Origin: Pegea sp. RAD2-039
Taxonomy: Eukaryota; Chordata; Thaliacea; Salpida; Salpidae
Length of the DNA stretch: 64,000 nucleotides
Assembly (NCBI GenBank): GCA_034620365.1
Contig: JAQGEQ010000201.1
Span: 744,001 to 808,000, forward strand
Direction: 5' to 3'
Shown here: in pieces, positions 11,101 through 23,800 of the stretch
How positions within the stretch are numbered: position 1 is the stretch's first letter
How the letters are laid out: every line of letters starts with the position of its first letter
The notes under the pieces: model-generated
Database searches by the model: none
The model's input: only the letters and a program-made list of their open reading frames with translations
What the model was told of the DNA's origin: nothing
Position numbers and translations under genes: made by a program

Positions 11101-13887
11101 CACAAGTTCTTGAAGTTTTCTGTTTCATTCTTTTCTGCCGATTCTGACAATCTGTACCAGAAAATATTTCGTTAGCTTCCCTGCACTTTCTCAGCAAAAC
11201 TAATCAGATGAAATCGAAGCCCACATAATTCGCTTTTAACAACAACAAGCCGATGAAATTCGACTTGAAAATCTAGGTGATGATCACAATTACAAAGTAA
11301 TTCGCTCAGCAAATGTAGATCGTCATCGTCTTCGCTTAAACGTTGGTTGGCGTGCTTAAATGCCATCTAGTGGTAGGAATAAAACTTTCTTTTTTACCAA
11401 CAAACCTTGATCTATCGTCTCCAATAGTAGAATTAATATCCAAATGTAAAACGTTATCATTTGGGTGGGCTTCATCTTCTTCTCTTGAAAGTGCTTTTAT
11501 GTCTTTTGAGCAACATTCAGAAGATTCAAGATCAAAATCCAAGGTGTCCAACACATCGTTTTCAATCTCAACTACATCGCTTGTGTGAAGCTCATTGCCT
11601 TCTTGTGGTTTCATTCTTTCTTCGTTCTGTTGTTGCTGTTGTTGATTATCTTTAAAACAAACATTTTCGGAGAAGACCTCTTCATTCTGATTTGCATCAT
11701 TCTCAGGGACATCTTCACAATCCACTTCATCTTCAATAGTGAAGATTTGCTCGCAGTCTTGTGATGATCTCTCTTCATCTTCAATGTAGTATTCCTCTTC
11801 TTCTTTTTCAATCTCTTCATCATATTGATCTTGTTCAAGTTGCTTCTCTTCAACCACAACCTCATCATCTTCTTTTTTATTAGAGGAGTGCACACCATCC
11901 GTAGCACACGCGGCCTCTATGCCATCATGTACCTCTCCATTGCCAGGTTGATCATTCAAATTAGACGTTGTCTCCATGATGGTAGCTGATGATATGTCTG
12001 TAGTTCGTTGTAAGAACACAAGGAAGAATTTGACTCGGAGAAATTAAGAAAAATGCAAGAAAAATTAAATAAGAAATAATTACGAGATGAAGCTATTGAT
12101 ATAGATATAAACCGGATAAAAATTTCATATCGACTTGTAGATTTGAATTGCTTGGATATAAGCAACTTGGAATAGTTATTTTCCATTTGGTGGCCGCCGC
12201 CTTAAGCATCAAATAGAAGTTGAATAGATTCAAACTCCTTTTTAAGAAACAGCCAATAAATTTATCACTAATTCTAAGCCCTATCATCATCAGGTATTTA
12301 TACACAACGTTTTGCTGTCAAAGTGTTACAAATTCCAGAGTAAAAATCCTTAAAATGATTCCAAAAAAGGGTTTTTCAGTTGCCAAGTTGTTTCAAATTC
12401 TATTTCTTGGTATTTAACTTTTCTAATTACTTCTATTTTGAATGTAATTTTACATGCAACTCTAGCAAAATCTAAGATAATCTACTTACAACAATCACAA
12501 TATCTAAAATTATTTGTAAAAATCATTTTTAAACATAACTACAAAATGTTTGCAAAATTACCTTTATAACTACTCGTTTTATCATTGCTTTGTTGTGGCT
12601 TATTTGAAGAAGCAATCTAAAAAAGCAATTCAAACTTAAATAAAACCTCATTAAGCTTTCATCAGATCAATTATAAGATTAATGAAAGTACTGTAAGTTA
12701 TGTTTATAAGTATGAAGTAAACTTACATTTTCAAAACTCTTTGTTGAGTTTTGATCAGTCTCATCGATAACTTCGCCTAAAAAGTTAAAAATAATGTTTA
12801 TCAACTTTACGTATAAAAGTATTGAATGCAACATAACAAAATTGAATAAGTAATTGGAATCCAAGTGGAAAGTTTACAAACCTTTTTCTGAACTACTTGA
12901 TTCTTTATCAGCCGCCTATAAAATAAGAGAACATTTGTTAAATTTAACTTATATATAACACCAACTGTGATATTACATAAGAAATCTAACTCTAAATTCT
13001 AAAAAAATTATATTTATTATTTATTAAAAACTATATTTGTTTTTTTTACATTTTGGTTATCTTTATAGGCGTTTTTTAAACCTTCATTTTTTTTAGCCTT
13101 TTCCGCCTCTTCGAATTGTAACAACTAAAAAAAGAGAGAGCTGTTTGTTAGGTATAAGATAACTTAATTATTTTATTAATAGATTTGTATTTAATAATTT
13201 GTTTTATTATAAAATACTTTCAATAAAGAACTACTGTTTTCTTATTTATTGATCAGATTATTTTATATAAATAAACCTCAAATTAAAAAAAAATTAAGTT
13301 AATAATTCAAATAGAATATATCATTGTTAGCTAAGTTAAAACCACCTTAGGTTTTCTACTTAGAATTGTTTTTAAGAAAATATCACAAAGTAATGTTTTT
13401 TTCATGTTTAAGGGTCACACATAATAGTAAAAACAGATCTATATTACCAAAGACTCTTCAATAGACTAAAAAATTAACAACAATATCTAATAAAAATAAA
13501 CATTTAAACAAAATTATAAAATATTTTTATATATTAGAAACTAAGTATAACTTCTTATTTTATATATATATACATATATATATATATAAATGTGATGGTG
13601 CCTAAAGAGAGCACATCTAGCTAACATACATTCTCATGAGTTTTATAAATATGTCTCCACCTGGGGTCGAACCCGGTACTTCCTAGCTAGAAGGTAGGTG
13701 TAGTAACCGCTTCGCCACCAAGCAGGACTTCATTAACATATCACAAGAAGTTTGAAAATTGGTAACTTACAGCAGTAAGTCTTTCTTGTAAGACAGATTT
13801 AACTCCTTTGCTGTCAGCAGATCTTTTTAAAAGTTCAGCTTTTAACTCAGTGACTTTTAAATTTGAAATATCATGTAGTTCAACCAT
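8136..13887 (-). CDS. SAP-RRM nuclear protein of the SAFB/SLTM family
   Basis: Scaffold-attachment-factor-type protein that binds AT-rich DNA through a SAP domain and RNA through an RRM, acting in chromatin organisation and RNA processing. Exon 1 (13887-13771) encodes 39 residues with the SAP core (LKVTELKAELLKR, GVKSVLQERL). Several short exons follow, then a Glu-rich acidic exon (about 12000-11406). The RRM is split: exon 11151-11034 carries NLWVTGLSANTRASQLK and exon 10904-10755 carries CFGFVAMQ and the last strand ITVEK. The C-terminal half is Arg/Ser/Asp/His-rich, with a charged helix (ERERKDLEKERQARKRLEQE), a SYDLDE motif and the final residues MHRY. This order matches SAFB, SAFB2 and SLTM, which I cannot separate. 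Upstream non-coding exons may exist. Joins were checked for phase in most exons, less fully between 8,300 and 8,950. Confidence 0.9.
13562..13732 (-). repeat. tRNA-derived SINE in the first intron of the SAFB-like gene
   Basis: On the minus strand the element begins with a tRNA-like head. The A-box TGGCGAAGCGG (rc of 13,707-13,717) and B-box GGTTCGACCCC (rc of 13,663-13,673) both fit the RNA polymerase III consensus. The head does not close an acceptor stem and runs into an unrelated body ending at about 13,590 in an (AT)n tract, so it is not a working tRNA gene. The tail (TGAGAATGTATGTTAGC ... TCTCTTTAGGCA) matches the 3' end of the LINE remnant at 19.75 kb. Confidence 0.75.
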
Positions 13888-16651
13888 TTCAATTTTCAGT
13901 AAAATAACTTAGGTAGGTTCAAACAATTTTAACTGCAAAAAATAATAATAAGTTTATATACAAAAAATGATATACTATTTGAAATAAAAACTTAAATAAA
14001 GTAAAAAATACACTATAACATTAAACTATAAGTATTCCTCTTTGTAAGAGTAATATATTATAATCTTTTTAATAACTTAACCTATAATTTCTTATTTTAA
14101 AAGCTACTTATAATCATAGTAAAAATTTCAGTTAAATATATTTAGAAAAAAATTCCAACAACTTTTGAGAGAATTTTTGAATAATGTTTTCTAATTCATT
14201 TTATTTTATACCAAATTGGCAGATAGCCCTGTTAATAAATGTTTCTTAAAATTTATTATGTATATGATCTAAATTTTGACCAAAAAAATTATTTTACAAA
14301 CCACTTCAAAAATTTCCAAAAAACCTCAAGCAAACAAAAATAACTAATAACTTTGCACTAAAACAGATAAATTAATTACAAAAAAATAAAACTAAACAAA
14401 TCAAAACTATGATAAAAAAATAAGTACACAAACTACAAAGATAGCAACAATATTTCTAAACATATAAATACTTAATACAATTTCTACACTATATAATACA
14501 AAATTTATTATCATCATTCATAATTAAAATTTGTTCCTTAATCATGAAGCCTTGCAACAAAAATCTAAAATAACCAGCACCAATAAGGCCTAGACGTTTT
14601 ATTACATGTCAATACAAGAACAGATAATGTTGCCAAACAAAAACCTAAATAAATTCATTTAAAAATAGATTAGAAAATTTATTGAAAATATTTTTGAAAT
14701 AGTTTGATTTAAATAAATAATTATACAAAAATACTTAGTTAAGCTCAAAATTTCTGAAAAAAATTAATTTCAATATAAAGTTAACTTTTGTACAGCTTAA
14801 GTTTAAGCGAATAAGAACATTAGCACAATTGTTTGTAACAAAAATAATCAAATGCTTGGGTGGATTCAAATTAGGCCTAAAAACTTTAAGTAACATGTTT
14901 TTTTTACTTTTGGTGACTCAGTATACTCTTAAGGAATTTCTAGGTTTTAATGAACTAAAAAGACTAGAATACCAATAGTTTTTTTTACATGAATTCTAGT
15001 TATTTATAATGGCTGATGAAATTTAGAAACCATACAGATTTCGAAAGTTTGTAATTTAAGTCTACTAGTAAAAAAGAGTCAGAGTCAATAAGTTGCTGCA
15101 TGGTTAAAGTGAATGCAAACAACTTTTACCTAAAGATTAATAATTAACCATTAAAACACATAGACGTATGGTATTATAATAATTTACAATTATGAAAGCA
15201 TTTTTTTATTTCTGTTGCGAAGCAATGCCACTCAAAACTCTTAGATCACTTTTACCATACACTTTCATAAAGGTTTAGTTTATAACTCTTCTATACTCAA
15301 AAGTTCATTTAAACTGTTTGGATTTTACAGTTATAAAACAACACCATATATCAAAAACTTAGATTTTGGTTTAGAACGAAAGATGTTTTTGCATTATATT
15401 TCAAATGTGGAAATTTGTATTACTATTATGAATAATTAAAATACTAAATTTTTCTTTTTGTTAAACTTTGCTTTCGATTCTATTTCGGAATCAGAAAAGA
15501 GTATTTTCAATTGCATTCAATTTAGGCAACTAACCACTTTTAAGAAGTTGTTTATAAACTAAAAAAACCGGTTTACTTTGGTCTCTATCAAAGTTATCAT
15601 CAACCTAATCAATAAGTTAGCTTAGTATCTAGAAGGTAGTCTCTCAGGTAAGTTTTCTTGATATGGTTAGAACAAGATTCGTTTAATTGCTCATCTATTT
15701 GTATGTTTCTGATAAGCTTTAGTTGTCATAAGAAGTAATTAAATTTGTTAGTGATTTTAGGTAAATTTGGTCTTACTAAGCTACGGTATGTTATTATCAG
15801 TAAGCTCATGTACAATACAGAAAGAACTTAAAATGTTTTGCTAAACCTTGTTTGCTTAATTGGTCATCTATTTTGATCATTCATATTTCTTTCATAACTT
15901 TTAATTTGACAACTTTTTTAACTTAAGAATTTTAATATAGTCGCTTGTTTATCAACAACTGAATAGTTTAGTAACATTTTGAATAATTAATTATTATTAC
16001 TTTAAATTTATAAAGATGATTTCAACATTAATAATTCTGAGGTGGAAAAGGGTTAATAAAAACATATTTTAATAATGATAGTTTTAGTTATGCCGGCTAA
16101 ATCTGAATTTTCAACATGTGACCAGGTTGTTTAACTTTTAAAGATCAGTTTTTATGTATTGTTTTAATGTATATTTTTCAACATTGTTCTAAAAGTGAAT
16201 TGAAGCTTAATAAAACTATCTTTCTTAAATAAAAATGTATGCAGTAGTTTGATTTATATATAATATTATTCTTGGAAGTTATTGTATACTAAAAATTATG
16301 TTTACCCTCCTTTGCATTTATTGAAATGAATAAATAAATGTTATAATATTATTAAAATGTAAAAGTCTATATTGAATCACCTAGAATAAAGTTAATTCAA
16401 GAAATGCTCTATCTAGGCCAGCTATTATTTTGCATGAAAAATCATGGTTTTGATCATTTAGTTATAATTTAAACATAACAACTACATGGTGATCTAAACT
16501 TATTTTTTTAACTGGTTTGATCATTTAATATGATAGTAATTATAATACATTTATTAATCGTTTCTAAGGTAAACATGTTGTATGTGGTTTTTGATTTATC
16601 AATTATATACTATTATTTATAGAATAAATTAGTTTTTCTTTGATTGTTAGG
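13888..16651. other. Divergent intergenic region between SAFB-like and NXF-like genes
   Basis: About 2.8 kb of AT-rich DNA between two genes read in opposite directions, so it should hold both promoters. I see no reliable core promoter motif, long open frame, RNA gene or repeat in it. Confidence 0.5.
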
Positions 16652-19019
16652 ATGATTAGACTGAAAAGAAGGTTTAGAAGGTATACTTTTTTGTTATATT
16701 TGAGTTGTTTAGATATAGATTTAGTAATTAAGTATTTTATTTTTAACTGAATTATTTTTGACAATGAATTTTAAGTTGTAGACATCCATACTCAAGAAGC
16801 TTTCACCAAAAAGAATCATTTATTGTTAAAGTAAGGAAATATTTATTTGAAGTTTTGCAAAATGAATTCAATTATCCATTTTAGTAAAATAACATTTTGA
16901 ATTAAGATAATAACAAAAGACAAATAAATTCTTTAAAAATCTTATATTTTACATTTGATATATGGTTTTACTTATATTTTAGACTTTCATAAATATTCTA
17001 ATTTCATTTTAGGTGGTTAATACTAATGAAGAAGATTATCAGTTGTACAAGCAAATGTTGTCAACTATAATTAAACCTTATAGACTAGATGAGGTATCTT
17101 GATGATTTTTAAATTATTTTATAAACAGAAAACTTTCTAGTTTGTTTTTCATATTTTCTTGTTGTTATTAAACTTAATTATTTATTCAATGTGAAAATTA
17201 AAGAGATTTATAATTTTTATAGTATTATAAAGAAGATCAAGCTGTATATTTTTATTTGGCTGGTCATAAATCAACTAAATGGAATTTTTGTCATCAACTG
17301 CATATCAAATCACCAAAAGTAATCAGATGGCTTCTACCTGAATGTTTCCTTAAAAGAACTTTTGATTCTTAGGATAAATTTTATTGTTGTGTTACAAGCT
17401 TGAACTGGGAGCCTCATCCGAAATTTGTGTCTTTCTCTTTAGAAGTAACTTTGTACTTGTTAATAGTTTTCTGTTTGTAAGATTTTTTTCTTAAACAGAA
17501 ACTATTGGAATTTCGTTATAATAATGAGACAAACCATCTCCATGCTTCTAATTTATCTGATGATCTTCATATGAAATGGCAGCGGAGTAAAGTTGTATTA
17601 AGTAATGGTTTTCATATGCAAGAAGTGATTGATATAATTGTCACTGAATTTCCTAATGTAAAACTTGATACACAAATTTAAATGGTTATTTCAACTTTTG
17701 ATTGTTTCAGGTTTGTTCTTTGGATCTTTCTTCTAACAGACTCTCACATCTTGGTGGTTTAATGCATTTAGTAACTTCTACACCAAAATTAAAAAAGCTC
17801 AATATATCAGAAAATGAAGTAAATCTCGATTTTTATTAGTTTTCAGTTAATTAATTAATTATTAGGTTTTTAGTTTTAATGAACTTGACAAAATATCAGG
17901 ATGGTATCTTGAAGAGCTGGTAATTGATACACCATCCGGTACACCTATTAATGAGTGCGTGGAGTTTTTGAAGTCAGTTGTTGCATCTTAAACAGAAGTT
18001 ATAAAAGTTTTAACAAATTGCTTATTTTTCTGTTTTTAGTGCGATTCGAATTTTGTTTCCTTGTCTACAAAAGTTGGTAATAAGTTGCATGTTTTGTTTA
18101 ATCAGAAGACTGATTGTTTATTTATTTAGAATAATACCAATCTACCTCAAAATGTACCTAAAGTCTTGGTGCCATTGCCACAAAAGAATTCCAGCCACGT
18201 AAACGAAGCAGCCAGAGGAATTATTACTGATCTTATTAGCAAGTAATCTGACATCATAAAAGTCCAAATTCATTCCTTAATTTACTCTTAATTTTTTGTT
18301 TAGGTATTTATCTTGTTATAATGATAGAGATATGACTTCATTAAAGCAATTTTATGATGAAAATTGTTTGTTTTCTTATCAATGTGATGATGTCCTTCCT
18401 ATAGTTGCTCAGGATAAATTCCAACTCCTTGAACCAGCTTCATGTAAGTAATATTGTAGTTTGAAAATCAGAAACATTAGTTCTTGTATAATTGTGAAAT
18501 TGAAGAAATTCTTATTTTTGTTAGATAACATTAAACGAATTTATGGAGCAGAAGATGTCATCTGCTTTTTGAGACATCAAGCTTCTGTTGAACAAGTTGA
18601 TAAAGATTTTGAGCTTGATATGATGGTGGTTACTCCTCAAATTGTCTCGTTTGCTTACTCATGCTCTTGTATGAGAATTTTGCTGCATGGGTTAGGATGT
18701 AGAGATGAGTACAATGATCCAATGTTGAAACAAACAAGTCATATTGTTTGTCGTGTTGTCGATAACAGGTACATCTTCTTTATTAATTGTCAACATTCAA
18801 CAAGTGAATTTATTTCAGTAAGATCAAAATTATCAATGAAATAGTGACCAAGAAGAAAGTAAAGATCAAATTTTCTTCTGAGGTATTCTATTTTCATTTA
18901 TTTCTTATAAAAATTAGTTTTTTCGGTTATTCACCACTTATATCTATTTATTATTTTTTCAGTTCTTTCCGTCAAATAAAGACATCACTGATCTTGCTGA
19001 GAATCTAAAGATTACTTAA
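16652..19019 (+). CDS. NXF/TAP-like mRNA export factor lacking the C-terminal UBA-like domain
   Basis: Member of the NXF family, which carries mRNA through nuclear pores with partner NXT1 (p15). Exons: 16652-16680, 16782-16830, 17013-17093, 17223-17318, 17373-17444, 17499-17657, 17711-17818, 17866-17972, 18040-18076, 18130-18242, 18304-18443, 18525-18768, 18819-18882, 18963-19019. All joins keep frame, giving about 451 residues. The order is a divergent RRM (FIVKVVNTNEEDY, AVYFYLAG), leucine-rich repeats (VCSLDLSSNRL, LKKLNISENEV, YLEELVIDT), then an NTF2-like domain (ARGIITDLISKYLSCYNDRD onward). It stops right after that domain. The TAP-C/UBA-like domain that binds FG nucleoporins is not found in the next 500 bases. 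The first ATG exon is short and follows an AG, so an upstream exon is possible. Confidence 0.82.
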
Positions 19020-19740
19020 AATTTTAAACTTTTAATACTTAAAAAGTATTTGAACTTTTTTTATACTTTGTAATATTATGTAATTTTTGAAGATATCTCT
19101 ACTTATTCAAAGATATTTTTTGTCAATTTCTTTTATTTAATAAAAATTCTTTCTGAATGAATAATTAACATTTTTTAATTACTAAGAAATTCACTGAGCT
19201 GGCCAGAATCTACATTTAATTACTGGATGGTTGTCACCAGCAGTTTGTAAACTGTTGTCTGCAATGTTACAATATTTTACTCTGGAAGAAATTTTAGATA
19301 TGTTCATTTAGAAACATAAATTGAAATAATTTATCTGAAAGCTGAATTAAATCCGATATTTCCACAAACTATCTTTGATTGTACATTAGTGGATTTACTT
19401 AAAAAAGTAACCGATCGGAATAAACATCGTTATTTGCTTGCTTGATATTTTACATAAAATTGGTGATTTTAACTCTAACTTTCTCGAATATCAACAGTTG
19501 TGTGCGGAATTTTTTTATGGTTTAGGGTAAACATTTTCTACTGGGTGAACACTTTAGAAATAAAATGTTCTTATGTTTAATTGTTCTAGGCGAGAATTAA
19601 ACCAGTTTTACTACAAAATTTTCTCATGTACAAATCAGAGAGCACATTAAATAAAGATGTTGTTAATTGTATTAAACAGATTTAAAAGTAATCTTATTTG
19701 AAATAACACAAAGAAAATACAAATAGTGGTGAATTTCATT
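19020..19740. other. 3' flank of the NXF-like gene
   Basis: An AATAAA-type signal occurs near 19,138, suitable for the NXF-like transcript. The rest is AT-rich, with no frame resembling the missing TAP-C domain and no recognisable gene. Confidence 0.5.
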
Positions 19741-19744
19741 TATT

Positions 19745-20235
19745 TCAATAAATGCGAAGGAGGATGCCTGAAGAGACCGCCTCTCGCTAACACATATTCT
19801 CACGAATAATATCTATTAAATTAGGAATTTAGAAAGCAAAAAATGTAACACTTGACATTTCAGTAGTCCCAAAAGCATATAACAATGAACAATTACATAG
19901 AATGTTAATAATATAAAAAAGTGAAAAAATAACAGTTTGGAAATAGCAGTGTTGGCAATATTATAACGGTTCAACTTCTGCTTGAACAAGTCGAGTGACA
20001 ACGCGAGTGATTCTGCTATGATAATGTCTGATGGCAGCTGGTTCCAAGTACTAATTGTGCGGTATGAGAAAAAGTTTTCTCTGATTAACGTACCAGGTGA
20101 TATGGGCTTATTAAGGTGTACTGTGAATGACAAAAGAAGCACCATGACTAACAAAATAAAAATAAAAAGCCGCTTTCAATTTGTAACTAATATCAACTAG
20201 TGTATTAACGATGAAATTGCATTGGAACTGGATTA
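19745..20235 (-). mobile_element. LINE (non-LTR retrotransposon) 3' end, 5'-truncated
   Basis: The minus strand encodes the typical C-terminal end of a non-LTR reverse transcriptase ORF2: IRENFFSYRTISTWNQLP followed by a LFKQKLNRY helix. Many LINE clades end their ORF with this FFS.R....WN.LP ... F+..L+.. pattern. About 230 bases of 3' UTR follow and end near 19,745 with TCTCTTCAGGCATCCTCC and a short A/T-rich tail. There is no upstream reverse-transcriptase domain, so this is a dead 5'-truncated copy. Its tail is shared with the SINE at 13.6 kb. Confidence 0.75.
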
Positions 20236-20880
20236 ATACTTTTTAATAACAAAATCTCAACATCAATAACTACAAAATTAAGAAAGCCGCTAGATTTAAT
20301 ATAAGTATTGCTATGCTAACTCGTAGAAACTTGAAGCTAAACAAGATCCCGTATTAAGTCTCAAGACACATGTGTGTTAAAATTATGAGTTTTTTTTCGC
20401 TTATTCAACTCAATAAAAAAGTTTAAAAATGTAATGCCTTGTATTAATCCAATTGATTTTTAAATAGTTGAAATAAAATTAAGCTCATTTATCAATAATT
20501 TTGTTGAAAGTGATTTGATTATCACAAAAATTTTCTGTAAATAATAAATTTAAGTATAAAATCTGTTTGTATTTTTACAAATCATAAAAAGGAGTTCTGC
20601 TCAGTTTTTATTGTTTTATTTTTTCAACCGTTTTTAATGATTTGTATTATTTGTTATCGAATCAGTATTACTTAAAGGTTTATATTTAGCTAAAATATAT
20701 TTTTTAATTGAAAATTTGTATCTACATAAATTAACTTTGAACAATTTTTGTCAATCAAATAAAAAAGAAGAGATTAGAATCTATCATTTAAAATGTTTAT
20801 CAAAAACAGTTGTTTGTTGAATACTTAGTAAATTATTTATTTTGAAGGAACTAAAATGTACTTAAATTAATGAGATATAA

Positions 20881-23800
20881 ATGATGAATTTAAATCAATC
20901 TTGTACTGATCAAAATGAGTCCAAAAAAACTCTTCCTCCCATACTTTTTAAGAAGCCAGAAGTTTCGAATGTCAAGGATGACAGGGAACATATCAGAAAA
21001 AAGCTTTTAAATCATAAAAGAAGTAAAACATATCAAAATGTTTTGGCTAAGACTCTGTTAGTAACTCGTTTCTGTTATTTTGATATTACTTTTGAATAGT
21101 AAGATTTTATGTGAAAAACTTTATAGATACTATTTCAACAAATCAAAGTGTGATGAAATTTAGATTTTAAGTAGAAGTTAAAAATCTCAAAACTGTTTGA
21201 CTTAAGTTAACATCTTCACCTTTAAAAATTTTTCACCTAATAACACTAAAAAATCAACTAAAAAATTGTCTTATCAATAAACTTCACATTTGGTGGTTGA
21301 GTGGTTTAATGGTTCTTAGGACTTGTTTGCTTGTAATAAGTCCACCAAATCACCTATCAAACCAATTTGTATGTTTATTTTAAAATAAGTTTAGAACCTT
21401 TATGGTAGATTATTGAAACTTATAATACACCAATATACAAATAAACCTTCAGAATGATGAGCAACCCTGTGTTTTTATTCATTACTTTATTGGTTATTAA
21501 TTTTTAATCAAATAAACTGTTTCATAAAAATCAATTGTAGATTTTGTATACTTTGTCCTGCGAAGATATTCTAACAAAGTTATAAATGGTCGGGAATACC
21601 GTCTTAAAAACCAGTTTTTATCGATACTTTAAATTCTTACATTATATGCAGTATTGGTTATGCCAAAGCCGCTGAAAGAGAAACTAAGAAACATTTAGAG
21701 AAAGCACCACCAAGGTCAAAAGAGCCACAAATGCCATCAACAGTAAGTATAACAACTAATATGTTTGACAGTTCATTGCATTAAATAAATTTTATTAAAA
21801 GATTTTAGTTATTGTTTACAAACAAATTATTTTCAACTAAAATAAAATGTTATTATTTGTACAGATGATGAGTACTCAACGAAAACGCCGAGTAAGATTT
21901 CGTTGAAAAATTTGTTTGTGAAATTTGTCGATTTGTAAACTAATATTATTAGATTTCATATCAGATACAATAAAAATATGTAAAAATTGTTAGAACATGT
22001 ACTGGTTTATGAAAAACTGTGTTGAATCTGGCCCAATTAGTTCAATACAATCACAATGGCTGGATTCAATTTTGACTCGAATACCGAATCATTTACAACG
22101 AAGTAAAAAACAAAAAGAAATTACTAGTTCATTATTTCATGAAATTGAAAATGAATATTTGCAAAGCATGAAAACATCTATGGGTGCTTATATAAACACT
22201 TTTTGCATCCAATATTTTGATTTTGTTATTTTTAGTTCAGCATGTTTTAACTACACCAAAAATTAAAGGATTGGAATTAGAAAAAGCTGGTCCTCCCCCT
22301 ACCGAGCCTACGTAAGATTACATTTTGCTGATTTAGTGTTCAACAAATTTGAAATTTGGCCTTGTTGTTTTTAGTGACGTTGACTTTTCAAAACCATGGC
22401 ATGAAAGCTTTGTTGTAGCTAAAAAATCAATTCAAGCAAACTTGTGGATAACTCATACGACTATGCAGCAGTTGCTACAAATTTGCCAACAGACTCTGGC
22501 AAATCAGTTACTCGTTGATGCTTCTGAAATGAGGTGGGTTTGGTAGTGAACAAGTTTCAGCAACTGATTAATTATGAAAAATATTCAGAAGTTCCGGACC
22601 TATTGACATTGATAAAGCTTTAGATGAAATTAGTTTAGGATGCGAGAGAAAAGAAGGTAGATTGTTACAAACATGGTTTCCACAAGTGGTTACTGTCTTT
22701 TCTGATGAAAGCTCATATAAAAGAATTAGAAAAGAGAAACAAAGCTCATTTTTTGGCTGTGCTCATACTTTAATAGCTAATCAGGTAATTTCATAATAAG
22801 GATATCAGTGATATTTTAGAGTAGAAAATAGTTGGAAGTTCTTGTAATATTTTAATAGCAGTCTTTCTTCAATTTTCTAAAACTTAATTTTTGTTTCCAG
22901 TTGAAAAATTTGCTAACGAGGACTTTAGAAAAATGGCTTTTACTGTTTGATGTAAAAGATAAAAGCCAACTGCCTATATTCAAACTTATGATGGCTTTTG
23001 ACGATGGAAAAATAGATTTTTATCCAAGTTTTCAGGTTTTGTTCGTTGCTTAACAGTATTAAGTTAAACTTTACTTTTAAAGGATGTTGAAGACACAATC
23101 TTTTCAATCACGGATAAAATTTGTAAAAGTTTATGCAAATTTCCTTCGATTCAATCCTGGCTGTCGGGTTCTTCCACACTTACTTACATAGACACAACTT
23201 TAGAAGAACATATCGTATTGAGAGTTGAGATAAAATTGAAATCATCAATTCATAAAAATTTGAAACCTGTTCAAGACTACTTAGAGATCATTTGTATGTA
23301 CTTGTGTATCTTGTAATCACATGACTTTCAAACTTTTTTGTAGTGGATAAATACAATTACTTGATTAATGGTGAAGCAGCTTCAGCTGTTGAGGAGTATT
23401 TAGCTGAAGAACATACTTTTGAAGATAGCTGTGAATATGTAGAGCAATTCCGAAAAGTAATAAAAGAAATAATTAATATGGATGGAATCAAACACTTTGA
23501 CATGGTAAGCTTCAATGTCTATTGGTCTTGCTTAAAGTTTACTTTATTCTAGATTGAGCTTGATTGTGAAGAAGTTAAAGATGGCTTTATAAATTCTGCT
23601 CGATCTCATATGAGCACGTTGCTCACTGAAATGTCTGCATACCATCGAACAGAAAACGAAAAGTTAGTTTCAAAAATATTTTTGAGAAAAAATATAAAAC
23701 AAGTTGTTTAATTTAAAGAATTTGTCATGAATTTGAAGAGATTAAAGAAAGATGTTTAAAAGTTCCTGAGTCTACAGAAGAAATGATGCAGATGATATTA

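Noticed and set aside
11611..11907. Basic Lys/Met-rich minus-strand protein
   Set aside because: Frame-shifted shadow of the acidic exon of the SAFB-like gene.
13651..13730. Functional tRNA gene on the minus strand
   Set aside because: A- and B-boxes are intact, but no acceptor stem closes and the sequence continues into a LINE-like tail, so it is a SINE head.
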